A stretch of DNA of 5,295 nucleotides from Clostridiales bacterium (lineage in GTDB: Bacteria > Bacillota > Clostridia > Oscillospirales > Oscillospiraceae), in assembly GCA_021199695.1 (NCBI GenBank), contig JAJQHP010000159.1, positions 1 to 5,295 of the forward strand, in the 5' to 3' direction. The position numbers and the translations under genes are program-made. The stretch's first letter is position 1, and each line of letters starts with the position of its first letter. Shown in pieces: positions 1-5,295 of this stretch. The notes beneath the pieces are model-generated. The model saw only the letters and a list, made by a program, of their open reading frames with translations, was not told the DNA's origin and did not search any database.

Positions 1-469
1 GGCTGGTCATCGGCTCCTGGAAGATCATGGAGACGTAGTTGCCGCGGATGTTCTGCATGGCCTCCACGGGCATCTTGGAAATTTCATAGGCCTTGTCGCC
101 CAGGTTCAGGCGAATCTCGCCGGAGACGATCTGCCCCTGGGGGCGCTGCACCAGCTGCATCAGGGACAGGCTGGTGACGCTCTTGCCGCAGCCGGACTCG
201 CCCACGACGCCCACCGTCTTGCCGATGGGCACGTCGAAGCTGACGCCGTCCACGCTCTTGACAGTACCTGCGTCGGTGAAGAAGCAGCTGTGCAGATTAT
301 CGAATTCCACCGCATTGTTGGGGTCGTGCATGGTGGTCAGATACTCAGACTCGGGAACGTGCTTGCGCTTGCGCTTTTTCTCCAGCTCCTGGGTGATCTT
401 CCGGTTTGCCTTGGAGATGCGCCGGGACTCCTTCGCAGAAAGGTAGCCTTCCGCTTTTTTCTTTGCCAT
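1..469 (-). CDS. oppD: OppD-type ABC transporter ATPase, N-terminal part (cut by left window edge)
   Basis: This is the first of the two ATP-hydrolysing subunits expected for an Opp/Dpp peptide importer; it would sit on the cytoplasmic face of the OppB/OppC channel. The visible 156 residues contain a Walker A motif GESGCGKS at residues 90-97 (bases 179-202) and end in the Q-loop region FQEPMTS at 150-156, preceded by IRGNYVSMI, the pattern typical of OppD/DppD. Signature motif, Walker B and H-loop lie beyond base 1. The ATG at 467-469 is preceded by AAAGGGAGGT with 8 bases between, and the next Met (residue 47) has no comparable site, so the long start is favoured. That start gives a Lys/Arg-rich N-terminal extension: Walker A sits at residue 90, whereas in ordinary OppD proteins it is near residue 40-50. 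The gene follows oppC by 16 bases. Family assignment is secure; the substrate (oligopeptide, dipeptide or other) cannot be decided. Confidence 0.95.
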   Translation of the reverse strand, partial: MAKKKAEGYLSAKESRRISKANRKITQELEKKRKRKHVPESEYLTTMHDPNNAVEFDNLHSCFFTDAGTVKSVDGVSFDVPIGKTVGVVGESGCGKSVTSLSLMQLVQRPQGQIVSGEIRLNLGDKAYEISKMPVEAMQNIRGNYVSMIFQEPMTS

Positions 470-477
470 TCTCTTCT

Positions 478-487
478 ACCTCCCTTT
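478..487 (-). promoter_or_regulatory. Ribosome binding site of oppD
   Basis: On the minus strand AAAGGGAGGT lies 8 bases before the ATG at 469. It overlaps the TAA stop of oppC (486-488), so termination on oppC and initiation on oppD are closely juxtaposed, consistent with translational coupling. This site supports the upstream start and therefore the basic N-terminal extension of OppD. Confidence 0.8.
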
Positions 488-2054
488 ACCGTTTCATCTT
501 GGGATCGAAGGCGTCACGGAGACCGTCGCCCACGAAGTTGAAGCCCAACACGGTGATCAGCAGACAGACGCCTGCGGGAATCCAGATGAACCAGTAGTTG
601 GTCATGACATAGGTGCTGTTGACATCGTTGATGATGTTGCCCCAGGAGGCGAAGGGGAACTTGACGCCCAGGCCCAGGAAGGACAGGGTGGCCTCGGTGA
701 TGATGGTGCTGCCCAGCATCATGGTGCAGGAGACGATCAGCTGCGGCATGACGTTGGGGATCAGGTGCCGGAAGATCCGGCGGGAGGTGCGGATGCCGCA
801 GGCCTCGGTGGCCATCATAAACTCCTGCTCACGGAGGGAGAGGATCTGTCCACGGACCAGACGGGCGATGGAGGGCCAGCTCAGGAAGCCCAGCAGCAGC
901 ATCAGGAAGAGCATTCGGATCTGCGCGTCCACGTTCATGGCGTCCATAGCCGCGCCCAGAATGATCATCAGCGGGGTAGACGGGATGCAGTAGAACACGT
1001 CCACGATACGCATGATCAGGTTGTCCACCCAGCCGCCGAAGTAACCGGAGATACCGCCCAGGATGATGCCCAGGACGCCGGCGATCAGCACGACGATAAA
1101 GCCGATGACCAGGGACACCCGACCGCCGTACATCAGACGGGTCAGCATATCCATGCCGTTCCGGTCGGTGCCCAGCCAGTGGGTCGTGGAGGGATAGGAG
1201 TAGGCGTCATAGACGTAGGTCTCCGTCTCCTGGTTCACGTTCCAGCTGTTGGTGAAGGCCGCATAGCTGACCTCATAGGTGTAGGTCTCGCCGTCGGCGT
1301 CGGTAAAAACGAACTCCTCCTCATCGTTTTCGATGCACTCCTGGAGCTCCTCCTTGAAGGCCCGGGTGAGGGTGACGCCATTCTCGGTGGCGGTGACCAC
1401 GAAACGGCTGATGTAGGCGATCACCGTGCCGTCCTGGCCGATGTTGCCGTCCTCATCCATGGTGTAGGTGGCGCCGTCGGCCTCAAAGGAGGTCTCGCCG
1501 TTGACGAAAGCCAGCATGGCGGCGTACTTCACATTGAAGCTCAGGCTGCCGCTCTCCTCATTGATGATATCCTTGTAGGCCATGGCCAGCAGGGTGCCGT
1601 CGGAGTAGACGGAGTAGAAGTCCTCGCCTTCGCACACGGCGTCATAGGTCACGTCCTTATACTCGAAGCTGAAGTCCTCCGCCCCGTTGGTGCTGTTGTA
1701 GCCCAGCAGGAAGTAGGCCTGGACGGTGGTGCTGAATTCCTGGTCGTCGGCCACAGCGTAGCGGAAGTCGTCGTTCTGTACCACACCGGCGTACTGCTTC
1801 GTCTGATACTCGTAGGTGTAGAACTGCTCGTTCTCGTCATAGGGGCTGATCCAGCCGCCCACAAAGGAGAACAGGAACATGGCGACCAGCATGATCAGGC
1901 CCACCATGGCCAGCCGGTTCCGGAAGAACCGCTTTGCCACCATGGCCCCGGGGGTCAGTACCTTGACCCGGCGGTCGTCGTTTAAGGAATACTGCTGTTC
2001 CTCCTGAGCAGGAGTAACCTCATCCTTGCGCTCGTCTTTCTTGTTTTCGCTCAT
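486..2054 (-). CDS. oppC: OppC-type ABC peptide transporter permease with large extracytoplasmic insert
   Basis: This is the second channel subunit of an Opp/Dpp importer, an integral membrane protein of 522 residues, where the family is usually about 280-320. Visible order: a charged cytoplasmic N-terminus (1-47); TM1 about 48-69; an acidic hydrophilic insert about 72-288; the family motif HWLGTDRNGMD at 292-302; TM2 about 313-335; further membrane segments near 359-396, 438-460 and 486-508. The cytoplasmic EAA loop that docks on the ATPase lies at about 411-437, with EACG at 417-420 and HLIPN at 430-434. The C-terminus GLRDAFDPKMKR matches the usual GLRDxLDP ending. The core is normal throughout; all the extra length is between TM1 and TM2, which by topology is outside the cell membrane. 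The ATG at 2054 has a strong ribosome site 6 bases upstream. The gene lies 17 bases after oppB and 16 before oppD. No frameshift or stop interrupts it, so the insert is maintained as coding sequence. Transported ligand unknown. Confidence 0.96.
   Translation of the reverse strand: MSENKKDERKDEVTPAQEEQQYSLNDDRRVKVLTPGAMVAKRFFRNRLAMVGLIMLVAMFLFSFVGGWISPYDENEQFYTYEYQTKQYAGVVQNDDFRYAVADDQEFSTTVQAYFLLGYNSTNGAEDFSFEYKDVTYDAVCEGEDFYSVYSDGTLLAMAYKDIINEESGSLSFNVKYAAMLAFVNGETSFEADGATYTMDEDGNIGQDGTVIAYISRFVVTATENGVTLTRAFKEELQECIENDEEEFVFTDADGETYTYEVSYAAFTNSWNVNQETETYVYDAYSYPSTTHWLGTDRNGMDMLTRLMYGGRVSLVIGFIVVLIAGVLGIILGGISGYFGGWVDNLIMRIVDVFYCIPSTPLMIILGAAMDAMNVDAQIRMLFLMLLLGFLSWPSIARLVRGQILSLREQEFMMATEACGIRTSRRIFRHLIPNVMPQLIVSCTMMLGSTIITEATLSFLGLGVKFPFASWGNIINDVNSTYVMTNYWFIWIPAGVCLLITVLGFNFVGDGLRDAFDPKMKR
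1185..1841 (-). other. Acidic extracytoplasmic insert domain within OppC (residues about 72-290)
   Basis: This segment separates TM1 from the conserved HWLGTD motif. Ordinary OppC proteins have only a short linker here. By hand count, residues 71-290 contain about 44 Asp/Glu against 8 Lys/Arg, with many Tyr, Phe and Thr and no hydrophobic run long enough to span the membrane, so it should be a soluble domain on the outer face. Short alternating polar/hydrophobic stretches with Gly/Asn/Asp turns suggest a mainly beta fold. Two cysteines occur (141 and 240). I do not recognise it as a named domain. Its position next to the docking site of the substrate-binding protein suggests a role in receptor or ligand handling, which is inference only. 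Confidence 0.8.
1260..1673 (-). repeat. Imperfect tandem protein repeat, about 60 residues, within the OppC insert
   Basis: Three units align at near-constant spacing. Unit A starts at residue 128 (FSFEYKDVTY), unit B at 188 (TSFEADGATY) and unit C at 248 (FVFTDADGETY): the FxF-type starts are exactly 60 residues apart and the TY pairs fall at 136-137, 196-197 and 257-258. Units A and B also share DGT plus two aliphatics and Ala (152-157, 208-213) and then an SG/NG turn. Unit C is truncated at about residue 265. A weaker fourth match, YTYEY at 79-83 followed by DDF, lies 49 residues before unit A. Similarity is visible in protein; DNA identity between units looks low, so the duplication is old. 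Confidence 0.6.
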
Positions 2055-2060
2055 GGTTTA

Positions 2061-2070
2061 CTCCTCCTCT
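2061..2070 (-). promoter_or_regulatory. Ribosome binding site of oppC
   Basis: Minus-strand AGAGGAGGAG precedes the oppC ATG by 6 bases and begins just 1 base after the oppB stop codon (2072-2074). It is a near-consensus anti-16S match and fixes the oppC start at 2054. Confidence 0.85.
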
Positions 2071-2071
2071 C

Positions 2072-3073
2072 TTATGCGGCCACACGGACACGGGGATCGA
2101 CCAGGCCGTACACAATGTCAGTGAGCAGGTTGCAGGCCAGGGTCAGAACGGCCAGGAAGCACATATAGAACATACTGAAGGGGATATCGCCCGCCACCAT
2201 CGCCTGGTAGGAGGTGTAGCCGATACCGGGGATGGAGAACAGGGTCTCGGTGATCAGTGCGCCGGAGAACAGACCGGGGAGAGAGCCGCCCACCAGGGTC
2301 ACCAGGGGAATCAGGGTGTTGCGGAAGGCGTGCTTAAAGATGACCGTCCCCTCGCTCAGGCCCTTGGCCCGGGCGGTGCGGATGTAGTCGGCGTTCAGGA
2401 CCTCCAGCATATTGGTGCGGGTGTAACGCATCAGGGAGCCGATGGAGATGATGACCAGGGTGGCGATGGGCAGCACCAGATGGTGGGCCATATCCCAGAA
2501 CTGGCCCCAGGAGTCCAGCTGTGCATAGTCGCGGCCCACCAGTCCGGTCAGGTCGAACCAGCCCAGATTGACAGAGAACGCCAGCTTGAGCAGGGCCGCA
2601 AAGAAGAAGGTGGGCAGGGACATACCGATCAGTGCGATGGTCGTGATGGCGTAATCCGTCCGGGAGTACTGCCGCACGGCGGCGACGACGCCCAGGGGGA
2701 TGGCGATGACCAGCTCCAGAATGAAGGAGATACCGGCCATGACCACGGAGACGCCGATGACCTCGGCAAACTTCTCGGTAACGGGAACGGTGAACTTCCA
2801 GCTGTCGCCAAACTCGCCCTGGAGGGCGTTGACACACCAGCTCAGGAAGCCGGGGATGATGCCCTTGTCCAGACCGTACTGGGCGTTGAGCTGCTCCAGC
2901 CACTCCTCATAGCTCTTGGAGCCGGGGGCGGTGGCCCGCTGCTGCGCCATGGATTCCACATAGGAGGTGGGCAGACACCGCATCAACACATAGATGATGA
3001 AGGCCACCAGAATGAGGATCACCACGGACAACAGGATTCGTTTGATTACGTACTTGGTCATACTCTGCTGCAT
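2072..3073 (-). CDS. oppB: OppB-type ABC peptide transporter permease
   Basis: This is the first channel subunit of the importer, 333 residues, close to the usual length for OppB/DppB. Visible order: TM1 about 9-31; an extracytoplasmic region about 33-105 with the family landmark YGLDKGIIPGFLSW (66-79) and GEFGDSW (86-92); TM2 about 107-133; TM3 about 143-168 with the SLPTFF motif at 152-157; TM4 about 198-216; an EAA loop at about 227-256 (ADYIRTARAKGLSE, then HAFRNTLIP) that contacts the ATPase; then the last two membrane segments, with IPGIGYTSYQA at 281-291 and the terminal LVDPRVR at 324-330. All family landmarks are present and no insert is seen, in contrast to OppC. The start at 3073 is chosen because GGGGAG lies 7 bases upstream; a second Met at residue 5 lacks such a site. 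It lies 235 bases after the SBP gene, beyond three hairpins, and 17 bases before oppC. Confidence 0.96.
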   Translation of the reverse strand: MQQSMTKYVIKRILLSVVILILVAFIIYVLMRCLPTSYVESMAQQRATAPGSKSYEEWLEQLNAQYGLDKGIIPGFLSWCVNALQGEFGDSWKFTVPVTEKFAEVIGVSVVMAGISFILELVIAIPLGVVAAVRQYSRTDYAITTIALIGMSLPTFFFAALLKLAFSVNLGWFDLTGLVGRDYAQLDSWGQFWDMAHHLVLPIATLVIISIGSLMRYTRTNMLEVLNADYIRTARAKGLSEGTVIFKHAFRNTLIPLVTLVGGSLPGLFSGALITETLFSIPGIGYTSYQAMVAGDIPFSMFYMCFLAVLTLACNLLTDIVYGLVDPRVRVAA

Positions 3074-3080
3074 AAACGTA

Positions 3081-3086
3081 CTCCCC
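3081..3086 (-). promoter_or_regulatory. Ribosome binding site of oppB
   Basis: GGGGAG on the minus strand lies 7 bases before the ATG at 3073, within a purine-rich run. It decides for Met1 over the in-frame Met5. Confidence 0.65.
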
Positions 3087-3160
3087 TTCCCTTTCTTTTA
3101 TTCTCCGCAGACCCGGGGATGTCCGCAGGCGCTTTTTCGCTGTAGCGTGCTGAAACCTCT

Positions 3161-3210
3161 AAAAGCGCAAAGGAGCCGTTCCAAGGCTCTGGAGCGGCTC
3201 CTTTGCGCTT
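3161..3210 (-). terminator. Terminator-like hairpin between the SBP gene and oppB
   Basis: Inverted repeat arms 3163-3182 and 3191-3210 (20 bases each) surround an 8-base loop. Nineteen of 20 positions pair: read on the minus strand there is one C-A mismatch near the loop; read on the plus strand the same position is a G-U wobble. In the minus direction the stem runs straight into TTTTAGAGG (four U residues, two of them in the stem), giving a weak intrinsic terminator for transcripts leaving the SBP gene. Because oppB, oppC and oppD follow with no convincing promoter of their own, partial read-through is the likely outcome. In the plus direction the only T run lies 12 bases beyond the stem. 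Confidence 0.6.
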
Positions 3211-3228
3211 GCAGATGTTCCCTTTTTT

Positions 3229-3258
3229 GCAGGGGCGGCGGTTTCCCGCCGCCCCTGC
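3229..3258. repeat. GC-rich perfect hairpin, 13-bp stem with 4-base loop
   Basis: Arms 3229-3241 and 3246-3258 are exact reverse complements, nearly all G and C. The loop reads GAAA on the minus strand, which with its closing pair could form a stable GNRA tetraloop; on the plus strand it reads TTTC. On the minus strand it is followed by AAAAAA, not a T run, so it is not a standard intrinsic terminator in that direction. More likely roles are protecting the 3' end of SBP mRNA from exonucleases, or being one copy of a dispersed palindromic element. Confidence 0.75.
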
Positions 3259-3260
3259 CT

Positions 3261-3284
3261 CCTGACCCCCGGTTGGGGGTCAGG
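3261..3284. repeat. Perfect hairpin, 10-bp stem with 4-base loop, just after the SBP stop
   Basis: Arms CCTGACCCCC (3261-3270) and GGGGGTCAGG (3275-3284) are exact reverse complements around GGTT. It begins 24 bases after the SBP stop codon in the transcribed direction, and the next hairpin starts 2 bases beyond it. No T run follows on either strand. A role as an mRNA-stabilising structure after a highly expressed SBP gene is plausible but inferred. Confidence 0.7.
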
Positions 3285-3308
3285 GTCTTGTCAGTGCAGG
3301 GAGAAAGC

Positions 3309-5295
3309 TCAGTTCATCTCGATGAGATAGACCTCAGCCATCCAGCTCCAGTACGGGGTCATGTCGGGAGTGATGGTGTCGGTGTTGACCCGCTCAGTGG
3401 ACACGATGTAGTTCTCGCTCCGCTGATAGACAGGAACCTCAACGCCCCAGTCCAGGATGATCTCCATGGCGCTCTTGTACAGGGTCTTCCGGAAGGTCTG
3501 GTCGGTGGACTGACGGGCAGTCATGATCAGCTCATCCAGATCCTCGTCGTCGATGCAGTAGTAGTTGGTGGAGCCCTCGCTGTGATACAGCTGATACATA
3601 TCGGGATCGGTGGAAGCCTGCCAGGCAGCGACCCACATGTCGGCCTCGCCGGACTGGTACGCAGCGTACAGCTCGGAGGCGTTGGCGTGGTCGTTGATCT
3701 CCAGGGTGATGCCGATGGTGGCCAGGGCGTCAGAGGCGTTGCTCAGCAGCAGGAAGGAGGGGTGGTCGCCGGTGCCGGAACCGCCGATGTGGACGGTGTA
3801 GGTCAGGGAAGCGCCCTCGGGAGCGGCGGTGATGACGCCGTTCTCCACGGTGTAACCGGCGGCCTCAAAGTACTCCAGAGCGGTCTCCAGAGCGGCGGCG
3901 TACTTCTCATCCACACTCATGTTGTCGGTGTAGATGGCGTTGCCCTCCAGGTCGGTGGAGTAGCAGACCTGATAGCCGTCGTCAGTGACCTGAGGAGCGG
4001 CCCAGCTGGTGCTGGAGATGGGGTAGTTGATGACGGAAGCGGTCTCTCCATAGTAGGAGTCAACGGACTCGTCACGATAGACGGAGAAGATGGTGGCAAA
4101 GGCCTTGCGCAGGTCCTTGGACTCCTCGGAGGAGGGATCGTCGCCCACCTTCACGTTGTCGGTGCAGATGCCGATGTAGCCGTAGCCGCGGAAGTCATAC
4201 AGATAGGTGGTCAGCACGTCGCCCTGCAGCTCGCCGTCGGAGTTGTAGGTCTTGATCTCGGCAGCCCGCTCGGCGGAGTAGGAAGGATCGGCGATATCAA
4301 CGGTGCCGGTGACGACAGCGGTGATCTTATCGTCCTCAGAGGTGATCTCCTGGAAGTTCAGATACTTGGTCTTGGCCTCGCCCAGGAAGTAGTAGGGGTT
4401 GGCTTCCATGTACACGACACCGTTGGAGTACTCGTTGAACATGTAGGCGCCGGCGCCCATAGGAGCAGAGGTCTTCTCCTTGATGGCACTCAGGTCGCCC
4501 TTGGTGAAGCCGAAGGAGTGGTTGTCATAGTCATACAGGCTCTCATCGCCATAGTAGGCAAAGGGGGTGATGGGGATCTCCAGGTAATAGATGAAGGTGG
4601 CGTCCAGCTCAGAGGTGGTGACCTCCATGCTGTAGTCGCCGGTGCGGACGATGCCCTCGATGTAGTCGGCGGACTCGCCGGTCTCGATACCGACGGAGTA
4701 GCTGTCATAGTCCTCCATCAGATCGAACAGGGAGGAACCGGCGCTCTCGGTGTCGGACAGGGAGGCATAGTCGCCGCCATAGGACTCGACCAGCAGGTTC
4801 CAGAAGTCCTCAGCGGTGGCGTCCTCGGCCAGGCCGTCAAATGCCCAGGCAGCAGCGGCGGTGGCGACATCGCCCTCCTCAGCATAACCGGCGGCGACGC
4901 AGTAGTCCACGATCTCCTGCGCGAAAGCGACACCGGCCTGATTCAGATCAGCCCAGAAGGCGGTCTGAGTGGCCTCATCCCAATAGGTGTAGTCGGTGTT
5001 GTCCTCACCGGCGGCGACCAGCAGATCGAACAGGGTGCTCATGCCGGTGCGGTAGGCATCCAGACCCACGATGGGAGCGGAGTACATGGTGGTGGAGCCG
5101 TCATAGGTGGGGTCCAGGAACACATACATGGTGAAGATCACGTCGTCGATGTCGGCATAGGTGCCGTCGGAGAACTGGATGTCCTCCCGCATGACCACGG
5201 AGTAGGTGACGGTGCCGTCGGCGTTCTCGGTGATAGTGATGTCGGCGGGGCCATAGTAGGTGTAGTCGGTGCCGTTGTAGCTGCGGGTCTCGCCC
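3309..5295 (-). CDS. Family-5 extracytoplasmic substrate-binding protein, N-terminus beyond right edge
   Basis: This is the receptor of the importer, expected to be a lipoprotein or secreted protein that captures ligand and delivers it to OppB/OppC. The frame stays open to the window edge, giving 661 visible residues. The GTG at 5198 is not a real start: in-frame codons upstream encode ...ADGTVTYSV, matching the strand that precedes the [11 protein letters not shown] motif (canonical LRxGVKFSDGT). Numbering from that [17 protein letters not shown] at 17-30; an acidic insert at about 50-178; the return to the family fold at [15 protein letters not shown] (179-193); PMGAGAYMF at 246-254 (canonical GTGPY); [10 protein letters not shown] at 267-276. 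Near the end come [19 protein letters not shown] and a C-terminal domain ending EVYLIEMN. No signal peptide or lipobox can be seen because the N-terminus is missing. With roughly 70-110 missing residues the protein would be about 730-770 long, against about 500-600 usually. It is strongly acidic and Tyr-rich. I give no symbol because the ligand is unknown; by position it is the oppA of this operon. Confidence 0.93.
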   Translation of the reverse strand, partial: GETRSYNGTDYTYYGPADITITENADGTVTYSVVMREDIQFSDGTYADIDDVIFTMYVFLDPTYDGSTTMYSAPIVGLDAYRTGMSTLFDLLVAAGEDNTDYTYWDEATQTAFWADLNQAGVAFAQEIVDYCVAAGYAEEGDVATAAAAWAFDGLAEDATAEDFWNLLVESYGGDYASLSDTESAGSSLFDLMEDYDSYSVGIETGESADYIEGIVRTGDYSMEVTTSELDATFIYYLEIPITPFAYYGDESLYDYDNHSFGFTKGDLSAIKEKTSAPMGAGAYMFNEYSNGVVYMEANPYYFLGEAKTKYLNFQEITSEDDKITAVVTGTVDIADPSYSAERAAEIKTYNSDGELQGDVLTTYLYDFRGYGYIGICTDNVKVGDDPSSEESKDLRKAFATIFSVYRDESVDSYYGETASVINYPISSTSWAAPQVTDDGYQVCYSTDLEGNAIYTDNMSVDEKYAAALETALEYFEAAGYTVENGVITAAPEGASLTYTVHIGGSGTGDHPSFLLLSNASDALATIGITLEINDHANASELYAAYQSGEADMWVAAWQASTDPDMYQLYHSEGSTNYYCIDDEDLDELIMTARQSTDQTFRKTLYKSAMEIILDWGVEVPVYQRSENYIVSTERVNTDTITPDMTPYWSWMAEVYLIEMN
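4647..5048 (-). other. Insert in the SBP lacking any basic residue
   Basis: Residues 51-184, numbered from the GTG at 5198, contain 29 Asp/Glu and no Lys, Arg or His. The insert interrupts the family-5 fold between the DP segment after [11 protein letters not shown] and the [15 protein letters not shown] strand, where ordinary members have a short connection. Helix-like stretches such as [19 protein letters not shown] and [14 protein letters not shown] alternate with Asp/Gly-rich turns, suggesting a small alpha-helical module. One Cys occurs (100). I do not recognise a named domain. Boundaries are approximate, set from memory of the family pattern rather than by alignment. Confidence 0.7.

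Noticed and set aside
93..446. Plus-strand open frame of 117 codons opposite oppD
   Set aside because: The minus strand here encodes a clear Walker A and Q-loop ATPase; the plus frame is a shadow with no motifs.
765..1985. Plus-strand open frame of 406 codons opposite oppC
   Set aside because: Its product is dominated by His, Asp, Gly, Val and Gln in the pattern produced by reading a GC-rich gene antisense. It shows no domain, has no upstream ribosome site that I can see, and lies wholly over a gene with strong family motifs.
3104..3128. Direct repeat TCCGCAG (3104-3110 and 3122-3128), possible operator
   Set aside because: Seven bases repeated once in GC-rich DNA is readily expected by chance, and no flanking symmetry supports a binding site.
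2330..3145. Plus-strand open frame of 271 codons opposite oppB
   Set aside because: Same antisense composition (Gly/Asp/His/Gln-rich), no recognisable motif, and full overlap with the OppB permease.
3087..3160. Separate promoter for oppB, with AATAAA as a possible -10
   Set aside because: No -35 element at a suitable distance is convincing, and the A-rich stretch is too close to the ribosome site to be persuasive without transcript data.
3074..3308. Riboswitch or small RNA gene in the SBP-oppB gap
   Set aside because: The gap is explained by three simple hairpins. I recognise no conserved riboswitch core, and there is no ATG or GTG start for a small protein on the minus strand.
5196..5198. 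GTG at 5198 as the start of the binding protein
   Set aside because: The frame is open upstream to the window edge and encodes residues that fit the family-5 fold before [11 protein letters not shown]. No signal peptide follows the GTG and no ribosome site precedes it, so the real start is outside the window.

Overview
The window carries one ABC importer operon of the oligopeptide/dipeptide (Opp/Dpp) type, entirely on the minus strand, so it reads from right to left. It looks chromosomal and bacterial. The GC-rich sequence (well above half by eye, not counted), GGAGG-type ribosome binding sites and lineage-specific expansions of the transporter proteins suggest a high-GC gut Clostridia, perhaps Oscillospiraceae (Oscillibacter/Flavonifractor-like). 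That placement is an inference from protein style and needs a database search.

Layout in the direction of transcription: (1) 5295-3309, a family-5 extracytoplasmic substrate-binding protein (SBP) whose N-terminus lies beyond the right edge; (2) 3308-3074, a 235-base gap with three strong inverted repeats, the last resembling an intrinsic terminator; (3) 3073-2072, the OppB-type permease; (4) 2054-486, an OppC-type permease; (5) 469-1, the N-terminal third of an OppD-type ATPase, cut by the left edge just after its Q-loop. The gaps between B, C and D are 17 and 16 bases, each holding a Shine-Dalgarno sequence, so B, C and D are almost certainly cotranscribed. An oppF-type second ATPase is expected beyond the left edge but cannot be seen.

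Working model: the SBP captures a peptide-like ligand outside the membrane, OppB and OppC form the channel, and OppD (with an unseen partner) hydrolyses ATP. The hairpins after the SBP gene probably keep SBP transcript more abundant than permease transcript.

The unusual content is in added protein modules. OppC carries an extracytoplasmic insert of about 215 residues between TM1 and TM2, very acidic and built from an imperfect repeat of about 60 residues. The SBP carries an insert of about 130 residues with no Lys, Arg or His. OppD has an N-terminal extension of about 45 residues dense in Lys/Arg. The OppC and SBP inserts face the same compartment and may be a co-evolved elaboration. I see no defence system, CRISPR array, mobile element, tRNA or rRNA.
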